This document shows positions 51,601 to 60,928 of a stretch of DNA of 64,000 nt, piece after piece. The stretch is from Mycoavidus cysteinexigens_B (GTDB taxonomy: Bacteria > Pseudomonadota > Gammaproteobacteria > Burkholderiales > Burkholderiaceae): positions 1 to 64,000 of the forward strand of contig JASSUG010000001.1 of assembly GCA_031963465.1 (NCBI GenBank). Direction: 5' to 3'. Positions within the stretch are counted from its first letter, which is position 1. Each line of letters begins with the position of its first letter. Both the position numbers and the translations under genes were made by a program. The notes under the pieces were generated by a model, which saw only the letters and a program-made list of their open reading frames with translations, searched no databases and had not been told where the DNA came from.

Positions 51601-54600
51601 AGTTGCTCAAGGTCGAGAAAATCAGCCGTCACGACAGTTTCTTTGCGCTCGGGGGCCACTCGCTGCTCGCCGTACGACTGATGAACCGCGTCGCGGCGCT
51701 GGGGGCTGAACTGCCCTTGGCAGCGTTGTTCGCCTCGCCCTGCCTTGCAGCCTTCGCTGCGGCGGTTAATGAGTGTCTGACGCAGAGCGACAGCGCCCTT
51801 CCCGCTATCACGCCCGTGTCCCGCGAGGGCGTCCTGCCGCTGTCGTTCGCTCAACAGCGTCTATGGTTCTTGGCCCAACTCGATGGCGTCAGCGACACTT
51901 ATCATATTCCGGTAGCTATACGTTTACGCGGAACCCTGAATCGGACCGCCTGGCAGCACGCATTGAATACTCTGCTCGCCCGCCACGAGGCATTACGCTC
52001 TGTCTTCGTTACTATCGATGGCCAGCCTCAGGTCCAATTGTTGGCCGCCGGGTCAGGTTTGCCAATGCGCTGGCATGACCTAAGAGAAGACCCAAACGCC
52101 AATGCGAAGCTGGAGAGCTTAATCACTGAAGAGGCATATGCACCTTTTGATCTGGCACAAGGGCCGCTGATTCGTGCGCGCCTGCTCCAACTCGCCAACG
52201 AGGAGCATGTGTTTCTGCTCACCCAACACCATATCATCTCAGATGGTTGGTCTTTGGGGGTACTCTGGCGAGAATTGAGCGCGCTATATGTGGCCTACCA
52301 AGCCGGTGAGCATGATCCGCTGCCGCCGCTTACTATCCAATATCCAGACTATGCCGCTTGGCAAAGGCAATGGTTCTCCGGTGAGCGACTTCAGACTCAG
52401 AGCGCTTACTGGCGCACGACGCTAGCGGGTGCGCCAGTACTGATCGATCTGCCCACCGACCGGCCACGCCCATCTCAGCAATCCTTTGCCGGGGCTCAAG
52501 TGCCAGTTCGTCTGGATGCACAGATGACGCACTCGCTCAAGCGCCTCAGCCAAGCGCATGGGGTGACTCTGTTTATGACCTTACTGGCCGCCTGGAGCGC
52601 GGTTTTATCCCGGCTTGCTGGCCAAGACGATATCGTTATTGGCACGCCAAGCGCCAATCGCAGCCACCGTGAGATCGAGCCTTTGATCGGTTTTTTCGTT
52701 AACACGCTGGCATTGCGCATTGACCTGTCCGGCGAGCCGAATACGATGCAATTGCTCGAGCGCGTCCAGCACCGCATGCTGGCCGCTCACGCTCATCAGG
52801 ATCTACCCTTCGAGCAGGTCGTAGAGATTGCGCAGCCGCCGCGCAAGCTTGGCCATACGCCGCTGTTCCAGGTCATGTTCTCCTGGCAGAATAATGAGAT
52901 TGCTGATTGGCACTTGCCTGCTTTGGAAGGGTCGCTAGCCGCATCGAGCTACAACACCGTGAAGTTCGATCTTGAACTCAACCTACAAGAGGTGGACGAC
53001 GAGATCGTCGGGGAATTGCGCTATGCAACCGCTCTCTTTGATCCTCAAACGATTAAACGGCAAGTCGGCTATCTGCATGCCATGTTGCGGGCGATGACGA
53101 ACGATGCGCAGCAAGCCGTGAGCACGGTCGATCTCCTCGCACCGGCCGAGCGCACGCTCTTACTTGAAACGTGGAACTCGACAGTCACGCCTTATCCGAC
53201 GCACCAATGCATTCACCAATTGTTTGAAGAACAGGTCGAGCGCACGCCGCACGCAACCGCCCTGGTATATGAGGAGCAGGCGTTAAGCTATGCGGAACTC
53301 AATGCACGCGCCAACCGCCTCGCACATCGGTTGATTGAGTTGGGTGTCAAACCCGAGATGCGCGTAGCAATCTGTATCGAACGCTCACCGGCGATGGTGG
53401 TCGGGTTGCTGGCGATTCTAAAGGCAGGTGGCGCCTATGTGCCGCTTGATCCGGCCTATCCGGGAGAGCGCCTGACGCACATTCTTGTCGATGCAGCGCC
53501 ATCGATCCTACTGGCTGATACGGCTGGTCGCAGTGCGCTAGGCGAGGCAGCCCTCGCCTCGCTGACTGTGCTCGATCCCAACGAGCTACCGGCACAGGCG
53601 CAGACCAATCCGCATGTGTCTGCACTTACCTCCCACCATCTCGCCTATGTGATCTACACTTCCGGCTCCACCGGCAGGCCCAAGGGTGTGATGGTCGAGC
53701 ATGCTCAGATTGTCCGACTATTTGACGCCACAGAATCTTGGTATCATTTTAATCAGCATGATACTTGGTGCCTATTCCACTCCTTTGCCTTTGATGTCTC
53801 TGTCTGGGAGCTATGGGGAGCCTTGCGCTATGGCGGCAAGCTGGTCCTCGTACCTCAGCACATCGCCCGCTCGCCGCAAGAGTTTTACCACTTGGTGTGC
53901 GAACAAGGCGTCACCGTATTGAATCAGACACCTAGTGCGTTTAAGCCATTAATCGTTTGCCAGGCGCAAAGTGAATTGCGAGACCGTTTACGTTACGTGA
54001 TCTTTGCCGGCGAGACGCTTGAACCGGCCATCTTGCAGGCGTGGTACGCCTCCCGCTCCGAGCGCTCTCCCCAATTGGTGAATATGTATGGCACCACAGA
54101 AACCACCGTGCATGTGACCTATCGGCCGTTGCAACCACATGATAGCGATCAAATCGGTAGTCCAATTGGGATACGGATTCCGGATCTTAAAGTCTATCTA
54201 TTGGATGCCAATAGTCAGCCTGTGCCGTTAGGTGCAATCGGCGAACTGTACATTGGCGGAGGCGGTGTCGTACGCGGTTATTTGAACCGCCCTGAATTGA
54301 CTGCCGAGCGTTTCCTCTCCGATCCGTTTAGTGATTGTGAGGATGCCCGCATATATAAGACGGGTGACCTGGCTCGCTATCTGCCCGATGGTAATCTGGA
54401 ATTCCTTGGCCGCAATGACCACCAAGTCAAAATCCGCGGTTTTCGGATCGAACCTGGTGAAATCGAAGCCCGCCTCATCGAGCACCCACAGGTACAGGAA
54501 GCCGTCGTACTCGCCCTGGGCGAAGGTCACGCTAAACGACTCGTCGCCTATGTGGTGGCCGAACCTGACACACAACTCGCCCATACCTTACGCTCTCACT

Positions 54601-57600
54601 TAGCAGCCAGGTTACCTGAGTACATGATGCCAGCCGCCTTCGTGCGCTTGGATGCGCTGCCGCTGACACCCAACGGTAAACTTGACCGTCGGGCGCTGCC
54701 TGCGCCGGATGAGGAAGCCTTCGCCCATCAGGTATATGAAGCCCCGCAAGGCGAGATTGAGACCACTCTGGCAGGCATCTGGACTGAACTACTCGGTGTC
54801 GAGCAAGTCAGTCGTCACGACAGCTTCTTCGCGCTCGGTGGCCATTCGCTGCTCGCTGTGCAGATGATCGAACGCCTGCGTCGCTTCGGCCTAACGGTCT
54901 CCGTGCGCGCGCTGTTTGAGACGCCTACGCTCAACGGGCTTGCTCAATCTCTTGGCCAACACAAAGGGGTGGTTGTACCTCCTAATCTTATTACGCCCAG
55001 CACCACTACGCTGACGCCGAACCTTTTGCCACTGATCGACCTTACCCAAACTGAGATTGACTGTATCGTTGCACAGACTCCGGGCGGTGTTGCCAATATC
55101 CAGGACATCTATGCTTTGTCCCCTCTGCAAGACGGCATCCTGTTTCACCACTTACTAACAACCGAGGGCGACCCTTATCTGTTGACTGTCCAGATGGCTT
55201 TTGCCGATCGGGAACGGCTCGATCGCTATCTGGACGCGGTCCAGCAGGTAGTCAACCGCCATGACATCCTACGCACCGCCTTTGTCTGGAATGGCCTGGC
55301 AACGCCTGCACAAGTGGTCTGGCGTCAGGCGTCGCTGTCAATCACCGAACTCACCTTGGATCCGATCGAGGGACTTATCACCGAGCAACTGAGCCAACAC
55401 TTTGATCCTCGTCGATATCGCATTGATTTGACTCAAGCTCCATTGCTGCGCTTTGCGATTGCGCAAAATAGCGATGGTCGCTGGCTGCTCGTTCAGTTGC
55501 TACACCATCTCATCAGCGATCATGCAACTCTAGAGGAGATGCAAATTGAAATTCAGGCGTTCCTCGCAGATCAGGGCGATGCCCTGCCAACTCCCCAGCC
55601 ATTCCGCAACCTGGTGGCGCAGGCACGCTTAGGGCTAAGCCAAGAGGTGCACGAGCGCTTCTTCACCGAGATGCTCGCCGAGGTTGATGAACCTACGTTA
55701 CCTTTTGGGCTAGCCGAGATCCATCGTGACGGATCCCAGGTCTTAGAATCGAACCGGATGCTGTCGCAGGATTTAAACGACCGTCTGCGTGCTCAAGCCA
55801 AACGGTTAGGCGTAAGCCTGGCCAGTTTGTGCCATCTGGCCTGGGCTCAAGTGCTTGCGCGCGTCAGCGGCCAACAGCGGGTGGTGTTCGGCACCATATT
55901 GTTCGGGCGAATGCAGGCGGGCGCAGGGACAGATCGTGCGATGGGGCTGTTCATCAACACCCTACCGCTGCGCATTGATCTAGATGATTGTAGCGTTCAA
56001 GATAGTGTGTATCAGGCACATAAACGCTTAGCCGCTCTGCTCGAGCATGAGCATGCGTCATTAGCGCTAGCGCAGCGCTGCAGCGGCGTGCCGGCCGGCG
56101 CGCCGCTGTTTAGCGCATTGCTGAACTACCGGCACAATGCCATGCCGTCGGGCGAGAGCCCAACCCTTCCTGGGATTGAATTCCTGGGCGCGCAGGAGCG
56201 CACCAATTACCCCTTTACATTATCGGTTGAAGATTTTGGCTCCGCACTGGGTCTGACCGCTCAGGTCGTGCAGCCGCTCGATCCCGCTCGAGTCTGCGGC
56301 TACATGCAACAAACGCTGCAGAGCTTAGTTGAGGCACTTGAATGTGCGCCCGACAGACCGCTCTGGCAACTGGAAGTGCTACCGAGCAATGAGCGCGAAT
56401 GCTTACTCAAGACGTGGAATATGACGGCCACGCCCTATCCGGAACACCAGTGCATTCACCAATTGTTTGAAGAGCAGGTTAAGCGCACGCCAGAAGCCAC
56501 CGCGCTTGTGTACGAAGATCAGGTATTGAGTTATACCGAATTGAATGCGCGTGCCAATCGCCTCGCGCATCAGCTCATCGAGCTAGGTGTGCAACCGGAT
56601 GCGCGCGTGGCGATTTGTGTCGAACGCTCACCGGCGATGCTGGTCGGGTTGCTAGCGATCCTAAAGGCGGGTGGCGCTTATGTGCCGCTTGATCCGGACT
56701 ATCCGGAGGAGCGCCTGGCGCATATTCTCGCCGATGCGGCGCCATCGATCCTGCTGGCTGATGTGGCTGGTCACACTGCGCTGAGCGAAGCAGCCCTCAC
56801 CTCGCTGATTGTGCTGGATCCGAATCAACTGTCACCATCGCCCATCACTAATCCGCAAGTACCTGAGTTGACTTCGCGTCATCTCGCCTACGTGATCTAC
56901 ACCTCTGGTTCCACTGGTAGTCCTAAGGGCGTGATGGTCGAGCATCGAAACCTGGTGAATCTTGCTCAGGCGCAAACGGCTAATTTCGACATTCACCCCT
57001 CCAGCCGAGTCTTGCAGTTCACTTCCATTAGTTTCGACGTAAGCGCTGCGGAAATTTTCATGACTCTAGGGTGTGGCGCAGGCTTATATTTGTCACCCGA
57101 TACGGCCCGCCGTGATCGCCATGCGTTGTGGGAGTATTCAATCAGACAGGCGATTACTCACATCACCTTACCTCCTGCACTGCTTCAGAACGGTGAAGAT
57201 TTGCCTAACTTGAGCACACCTCTGACATTGATTCTCGGAGGCGAAGCCCCCAGCACAAGATTACTTGAAAGCTTGCGCCACCACCGCGTTGTTGTTTTCA
57301 ATACCTACGGTCCAACGGAAACCACGGTTTGCGCTACCGTATGGCATTGCTCAGGTCCTCTCAGCAATCAAGAGGTTCCTATTGGCCGCCCGATCGTGAA
57401 TACCCAGCTCTACCTGCTAGATACGCACGGCCAGCCTGTGCCATTAGGTGCTGCGGGTGAGCTATATATTGGCGGAGTGGGCGTCGCACGCGGCTATCTG
57501 AACCGTCCTGAATTAACTGCCGAGCGGTTTCTCCCCGATCCGTTTAGCCAGCATAAAGATGCTTGGATGTATAAGACGGGTGACCTGGCCCGCTACCTGT

Positions 57601-60600
57601 CTGACGGCAATCTGGTGTTCCTCGGTCGCAATGACCATCAAGTCAAAATCCGTGGCTTTCGGATTGAACTGGGCGAGATCGAAGCCGTGCTGCAGCGTCA
57701 CTCGACTGTCGCACACGCTGCTGTCAGCGTCCGTGAAGATCTCACCGGCCACAAACAATTGGTCGGCTATGTTGTGCCTACTATACAAGCGCAAAGCGAA
57801 CTGGACCCCGCTGAATTACGTCAATATCTCGCGCGCGAGTTACCCAGTTATATGGTGCCCGCAGCCATCGTACCGCTCCATGCGTTACCGCTCACGCCCA
57901 ATGGCAAGCTCGATCAGCAGGCATTGCCTGCGCCAGAGTTTGCGACGCACAACGCCCGTGCGCCACGCACGCCCCAAGAAGCAATGCTGGTCGAATTGTT
58001 CGCCGAAGTGCTAGGCTTATCCAGCGTGAGCATCGATGATAGCTTTTTTGAACTGGGCGGCGATAGCATCCTTTCGATCCGACTAGTGAGCCGCGCTCGC
58101 AAAGCAGGGTTGATGATCACGCCGCGAGATATCTTCCGATATCCAAGCGTTGCTGAACTCGCCAGCGCTCACCAGCTCGAACACCATCACGCTGTTGATC
58201 AATATATTGATCTGCACGAGGTCGCACAACTTGACGAGGATATTTTCCCTCCTCGCAATAGCCAACCAGAAAATCAACCTCGCGCTATTTTGCTCACGGG
58301 CGCCACAGGGTTTGTAGGGCGCTTTCTTTTAAGGCAACTGTTGGACGATACCCAGGCTCAGATTTTTTGTTTGGTGCGTACTCATCATGCCGATCATGGC
58401 AAGCAAAGAATTATCAATACGCTGCGACGTTGGCGTTTGTGGAAAACCTCCGATGAGAGGCGGATCGAAGCCATTCCAGGTGACCTTCGTCTGCCCAAAG
58501 CGGGAATAAATAGTCATGACTATTCTAGGCTTTGCCAAGAAGTGGAGGTTATTTATCATAACGGCACCAGCATGAACCACCTAGAATCATTTGAAATGGC
58601 ACGCGCCGCCAATGTTGAGGGTGTTAAAGCGTTGCTACGCATTGCGACAACCCACACGCTCAAAACATTTAATTATATTTCCACACTCGGCGTATTCACC
58701 TCGAATGACCGTTCTGGCGAATCTGTAATCGATGAATTTTCATCGATTACAGGAGAAAAACATTTTTATACTGACGGGTATAACGGCTCAAAATGGGCTG
58801 GAGAGCAATTAACTCATCTTGCTCATGCACGGGGAGTTCCATGCAATATTTTCCGTCTTGGACTTGTTACGGGTGATTCACAGCAAGGTCGATACGATGA
58901 GTCACAATGGCTACATCGGCTGCTGAAAAGCTGTGAAATGATGGGCGTCGGATTTAATGATGTTCACTCCGCTTTTGATATCGTTCCAGTCGACTATGTG
59001 TGCAAATCGATCGTTCATCTAGCGAACTGTCGCGTGCAGGGTGGCGGTGTTTTTCACCTCGCTTCGATGCAGACTGTGCCCCTTAGTGAAATATTCACCT
59101 TATACAACTCTGTATCTAACGTTGGCATACATTTAGTATCGTATCAAGAATGGCTTGAAAAATTATCCGAAATGTACGAGCAAGGGCACATTCTGCCAAT
59201 TACGCCCTATATTCAACATGATTTGATTCAGGGCAAACCAAGTCATCAGAAACAAAACACCGAACCAAGCCCGGCAAAAATTTTGTTTGATTGTTCTTAC
59301 ACGCATTCCGAGTTAAGCCGCGCGGGTATCAACTTCCCTCAATTGGATGCTGAATTATTTAATATCTATATGCAAGGTATGGGAGTTGGCTTGGCGCCTA
59401 ATAGCGCCCCTGCTGTAAAGCATAGCAAGGAGATCGAGCATCATCACGTTGTCGATCATCAATATATTGATTTGAACCAAGCAGCACAACTTGATGAGGA
59501 TATTTTCCCCCCTGGCAATAGCCAACCAGAAGATCAACCTCGCGCTATTTTGCTCACGGGCGCCACAGGGTTTGTTGGGCGCTTTCTTTTAAGGCAACTG
59601 TTAGACGATACTCAAGCTCAGATTTTTTGTTTGGTGCGTACTCATCATGCCGATCATGGCAAGCAAAGAATTATCAATACGCTGCGACGTTGGCGCTTGT
59701 GGAAAACCTCCGATGAGAGGCGGATCGAAGTCATTCCAGGCGATCTTAGCTTGCCAAAATTGGGCATAAATAGGCACCACTATAGCCAGCTTTGCCGAGA
59801 GATTGATGCCATTTACCATAGCGGCACGAGCATGAATCATCGGGAATCATTTGAGATGGCACGCACCACCAATGTTGACGGCGTCAAAGCACTATTACGC
59901 ATCGCCACAAGCCATAAGCTCAAAACATTTAATTATGTTTCCACACTCGGCGTATTCACTCCGCATGACCGTTCCGGCGAATGTGTCATTGATGAATTTT
60001 CATCGATTACAGAAGAAAAACATCTGCATATCGACGGGTACAATAGCTCAAAATGGGTTGCTGAACAATTAACTCATCTGGCTCATGCGCGGGGCGTCCC
60101 ATGCAATATTTTCCGCCCTGGACTCGTCATAGCTGATTCGCAGCAAGGTCGGCACGACGAGTCACAATGGCTACATCAGTTGTTTAAAAGTTGGGAAATG
60201 ATGGGCGCCGGATTTAATGATATGCCCTTGACTATTAGTGCCATTCCAGTTGACTATGTGTGCAAATCAATCGCTTATTTATCGAGCCGTTACGCACGTG
60301 GCGGAGGGGTTTTTCACCTCGCCTCAACCAAGGTAGTGCCTCTCAGTGAAATGTTCACCTTGTACAACACTGTATCTAACGTCGGAATAGATTTAATCTC
60401 ATCTCACGAATGGATCGGAAAATTGCTCAAAAGATACGAGCAAGGGCAGATTCTACCGATTACATCCTACGTTCAGGATACACTGATCCGCAATCGACAA
60501 AGCCCACCGCAACAAAAGACTGAAGCGAACCCTGCAAACCTTTCCTTTAACTGTTCTCACACGCACTCCGAGTTGAGAAACGCAGGTATCCATATACCTC

Positions 60601-60707
60601 AATTGGATGCTGAATTATTTAATGTCTATATGCAAGGTATGGGAATTGGCTTGGCGCCACACAACACCGTCGATGCAGAAGATAGCCAGGAAATGAACGT
60701 GCCGTAA
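48666..60707 (+). CDS. Trimodular NRPS with tandem terminal reductase domains
   Basis: A 4013-residue synthetase. C1 (HHITIDG 139-145, EntF-like), A1 (TSGSTG at 613), T1 (Ser 999); C2 (HHIISDG 1188-1194), A2 (TSGSTG at 1665), T2 (Ser 2061); C3 (HHLISDH 2280-2286), A3 (TSGSTG at 2746), T3 (LGGDS, Ser 3134). It ends in two NAD(P)H reductase domains, R1 (GATGFVG 3212-3218, Tyr 3372/Lys 3376) and R2 (GATGFVG 3632-3638, Tyr 3792/Lys 3796). Pocket residues read by eye: A2 D-V-W-N-I-A-M-V-H, near the threonine code; A1 D-V-W-T-I-T-A-A-V and A3 D-V-A-T-I-G-T-V-C, unassigned. R domains release the thioester-bound peptide as aldehyde or alcohol. No epimerisation domain is obvious. The ATG at 48666 follows GGGTGG. 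It is divergent from the FT-NRPS unit. Confidence 0.92.
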   Translation: MTACVNPVTFPLSSAQMEIWLAQHLKPSSPVYNICQFMEIHGKVDPVLFEAAMQQVVAETESLRLQFTDNGDGLRQYVGSPDWSLSFIDVSLEADPQVAAEAWMRADYEQPSNFPHSPLFSYALLKLAADRFFWYQRCHHITIDGIGGALIAQRMAQVYSMLVNGVATQEPPSGPVSLLLENDARYRTSVQFTKDRAYWLARCTNWPEPVTLANRQAPALHYRLRQTAHVSSQAVLAYASDANRLAQLMMAAMATYLHRWTGAQDVVLGLPVPARFGDDRRIPGTVANILPIRLNVQPETNLSSLMEQAAQEIQHGFRHQRYRFEELQRELGLTHGQPLFGTTINLMPFDYDLSFGEHSSTNHNLLNGPVEDLMVAIYTLPKDSLHPLRLDFDANPTLYTADELRVHQRRFCKLLDALVTEPTQPIGDIDLLNAEERQQLLVEWNATAAPYPAHQCIHQLFEEQVKRIPEATALIYEHQVFSYAELNTCANRLAHQLIKLGVQPDARVAICVERSPAMVVGVLAILKAGGAYVPLDPAYPSERLTHILADATPTLLLADATGRAALGEVPLASLNVLDPNNLLLDANNLPQASLANPQVPGLTSRHLAYVIYTSGSTGTPKGVMMEHRSIVNLAQASIACFDVHPSSRVLQFASISFDVSIWEIITALGGGAGLYLPTDTVRHDRHALWDYLAQQAITHVTLPPALLQGGEDLPRLNLPLTLILTGEAPSVALLQTLHGQGIVFNAYGPTETHAVTVWPAALSELNHGVLSIGRPIANIRLYLLDAHSQPVPLGAVGELYIGGEGVARGYLNRPKLTAERFLPDPFSDLEEARMYKTGDLARYLPDGNLEFLGRNDHQVKIRGFRIELGEIEACLVEHPQVREAAAFALGEGHDKRLIAYIVAEPDEQLVHTLRAHLSTRLPEYMMPAAFVRLDALPLTPNGKLDRQALPAPDDEAFARQSYEAPQSEIEIALAAIWAELLKVEKISRHDSFFALGGHSLLAVRLMNRVAALGAELPLAALFASPCLAAFAAAVNECLTQSDSALPAITPVSREGVLPLSFAQQRLWFLAQLDGVSDTYHIPVAIRLRGTLNRTAWQHALNTLLARHEALRSVFVTIDGQPQVQLLAAGSGLPMRWHDLREDPNANAKLESLITEEAYAPFDLAQGPLIRARLLQLANEEHVFLLTQHHIISDGWSLGVLWRELSALYVAYQAGEHDPLPPLTIQYPDYAAWQRQWFSGERLQTQSAYWRTTLAGAPVLIDLPTDRPRPSQQSFAGAQVPVRLDAQMTHSLKRLSQAHGVTLFMTLLAAWSAVLSRLAGQDDIVIGTPSANRSHREIEPLIGFFVNTLALRIDLSGEPNTMQLLERVQHRMLAAHAHQDLPFEQVVEIAQPPRKLGHTPLFQVMFSWQNNEIADWHLPALEGSLAASSYNTVKFDLELNLQEVDDEIVGELRYATALFDPQTIKRQVGYLHAMLRAMTNDAQQAVSTVDLLAPAERTLLLETWNSTVTPYPTHQCIHQLFEEQVERTPHATALVYEEQALSYAELNARANRLAHRLIELGVKPEMRVAICIERSPAMVVGLLAILKAGGAYVPLDPAYPGERLTHILVDAAPSILLADTAGRSALGEAALASLTVLDPNELPAQAQTNPHVSALTSHHLAYVIYTSGSTGRPKGVMVEHAQIVRLFDATESWYHFNQHDTWCLFHSFAFDVSVWELWGALRYGGKLVLVPQHIARSPQEFYHLVCEQGVTVLNQTPSAFKPLIVCQAQSELRDRLRYVIFAGETLEPAILQAWYASRSERSPQLVNMYGTTETTVHVTYRPLQPHDSDQIGSPIGIRIPDLKVYLLDANSQPVPLGAIGELYIGGGGVVRGYLNRPELTAERFLSDPFSDCEDARIYKTGDLARYLPDGNLEFLGRNDHQVKIRGFRIEPGEIEARLIEHPQVQEAVVLALGEGHAKRLVAYVVAEPDTQLAHTLRSHLAARLPEYMMPAAFVRLDALPLTPNGKLDRRALPAPDEEAFAHQVYEAPQGEIETTLAGIWTELLGVEQVSRHDSFFALGGHSLLAVQMIERLRRFGLTVSVRALFETPTLNGLAQSLGQHKGVVVPPNLITPSTTTLTPNLLPLIDLTQTEIDCIVAQTPGGVANIQDIYALSPLQDGILFHHLLTTEGDPYLLTVQMAFADRERLDRYLDAVQQVVNRHDILRTAFVWNGLATPAQVVWRQASLSITELTLDPIEGLITEQLSQHFDPRRYRIDLTQAPLLRFAIAQNSDGRWLLVQLLHHLISDHATLEEMQIEIQAFLADQGDALPTPQPFRNLVAQARLGLSQEVHERFFTEMLAEVDEPTLPFGLAEIHRDGSQVLESNRMLSQDLNDRLRAQAKRLGVSLASLCHLAWAQVLARVSGQQRVVFGTILFGRMQAGAGTDRAMGLFINTLPLRIDLDDCSVQDSVYQAHKRLAALLEHEHASLALAQRCSGVPAGAPLFSALLNYRHNAMPSGESPTLPGIEFLGAQERTNYPFTLSVEDFGSALGLTAQVVQPLDPARVCGYMQQTLQSLVEALECAPDRPLWQLEVLPSNERECLLKTWNMTATPYPEHQCIHQLFEEQVKRTPEATALVYEDQVLSYTELNARANRLAHQLIELGVQPDARVAICVERSPAMLVGLLAILKAGGAYVPLDPDYPEERLAHILADAAPSILLADVAGHTALSEAALTSLIVLDPNQLSPSPITNPQVPELTSRHLAYVIYTSGSTGSPKGVMVEHRNLVNLAQAQTANFDIHPSSRVLQFTSISFDVSAAEIFMTLGCGAGLYLSPDTARRDRHALWEYSIRQAITHITLPPALLQNGEDLPNLSTPLTLILGGEAPSTRLLESLRHHRVVVFNTYGPTETTVCATVWHCSGPLSNQEVPIGRPIVNTQLYLLDTHGQPVPLGAAGELYIGGVGVARGYLNRPELTAERFLPDPFSQHKDAWMYKTGDLARYLSDGNLVFLGRNDHQVKIRGFRIELGEIEAVLQRHSTVAHAAVSVREDLTGHKQLVGYVVPTIQAQSELDPAELRQYLARELPSYMVPAAIVPLHALPLTPNGKLDQQALPAPEFATHNARAPRTPQEAMLVELFAEVLGLSSVSIDDSFFELGGDSILSIRLVSRARKAGLMITPRDIFRYPSVAELASAHQLEHHHAVDQYIDLHEVAQLDEDIFPPRNSQPENQPRAILLTGATGFVGRFLLRQLLDDTQAQIFCLVRTHHADHGKQRIINTLRRWRLWKTSDERRIEAIPGDLRLPKAGINSHDYSRLCQEVEVIYHNGTSMNHLESFEMARAANVEGVKALLRIATTHTLKTFNYISTLGVFTSNDRSGESVIDEFSSITGEKHFYTDGYNGSKWAGEQLTHLAHARGVPCNIFRLGLVTGDSQQGRYDESQWLHRLLKSCEMMGVGFNDVHSAFDIVPVDYVCKSIVHLANCRVQGGGVFHLASMQTVPLSEIFTLYNSVSNVGIHLVSYQEWLEKLSEMYEQGHILPITPYIQHDLIQGKPSHQKQNTEPSPAKILFDCSYTHSELSRAGINFPQLDAELFNIYMQGMGVGLAPNSAPAVKHSKEIEHHHVVDHQYIDLNQAAQLDEDIFPPGNSQPEDQPRAILLTGATGFVGRFLLRQLLDDTQAQIFCLVRTHHADHGKQRIINTLRRWRLWKTSDERRIEVIPGDLSLPKLGINRHHYSQLCREIDAIYHSGTSMNHRESFEMARTTNVDGVKALLRIATSHKLKTFNYVSTLGVFTPHDRSGECVIDEFSSITEEKHLHIDGYNSSKWVAEQLTHLAHARGVPCNIFRPGLVIADSQQGRHDESQWLHQLFKSWEMMGAGFNDMPLTISAIPVDYVCKSIAYLSSRYARGGGVFHLASTKVVPLSEMFTLYNTVSNVGIDLISSHEWIGKLLKRYEQGQILPITSYVQDTLIRNRQSPPQQKTEANPANLSFNCSHTHSELRNAGIHIPQLDAELFNVYMQGMGIGLAPHNTVDAEDSQEMNVP
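58187..60700 (+). repeat. 1.26-kb tandem duplication of the reductase-domain coding region
   Basis: Two copies, with equivalent positions exactly 1260 bases (420 residues) apart. Each starts with the linker EHHH.VD..YIDL...AQLDEDIFPP and ends with DAELFN.YMQGMG.GLAP. In the segment 58261-58480 versus 59521-59740 I count only seven base differences, whereas similarity drops sharply beyond it. Confidence 0.92.
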
Positions 60708-60718
60708 GTTCGTTGCGA

Positions 60719-60741
60719 CGACCGGTTGAATCCGCCGGTCG
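60719..60741 (+). terminator. Short hairpin after the NRPS gene
   Basis: CGACCGG (60719-60725) and CCGGTCG (60735-60741) form a seven-base GC stem with a nine-base loop, starting 12 bases past the NRPS stop. No U-tract follows, so it is only a possible terminator. Confidence 0.35.
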
Positions 60742-60928
60742 ATAACGATAAACGCCTTGCAACATCTGCCGTCCTCTCCTTGGGAAAATGCCTGATCAGT
60801 AGATTTACGTTAGATTATCTGCCACGGTGCGATGAGTTTTGCTAAGCTTCTTTATATAGAAGTGCGCTTTACGTCTTATCGGTGCGTTGGGTGACGCAGT
60901 TGGTGCATTAAAAGGAGTGGTTAAAGTC

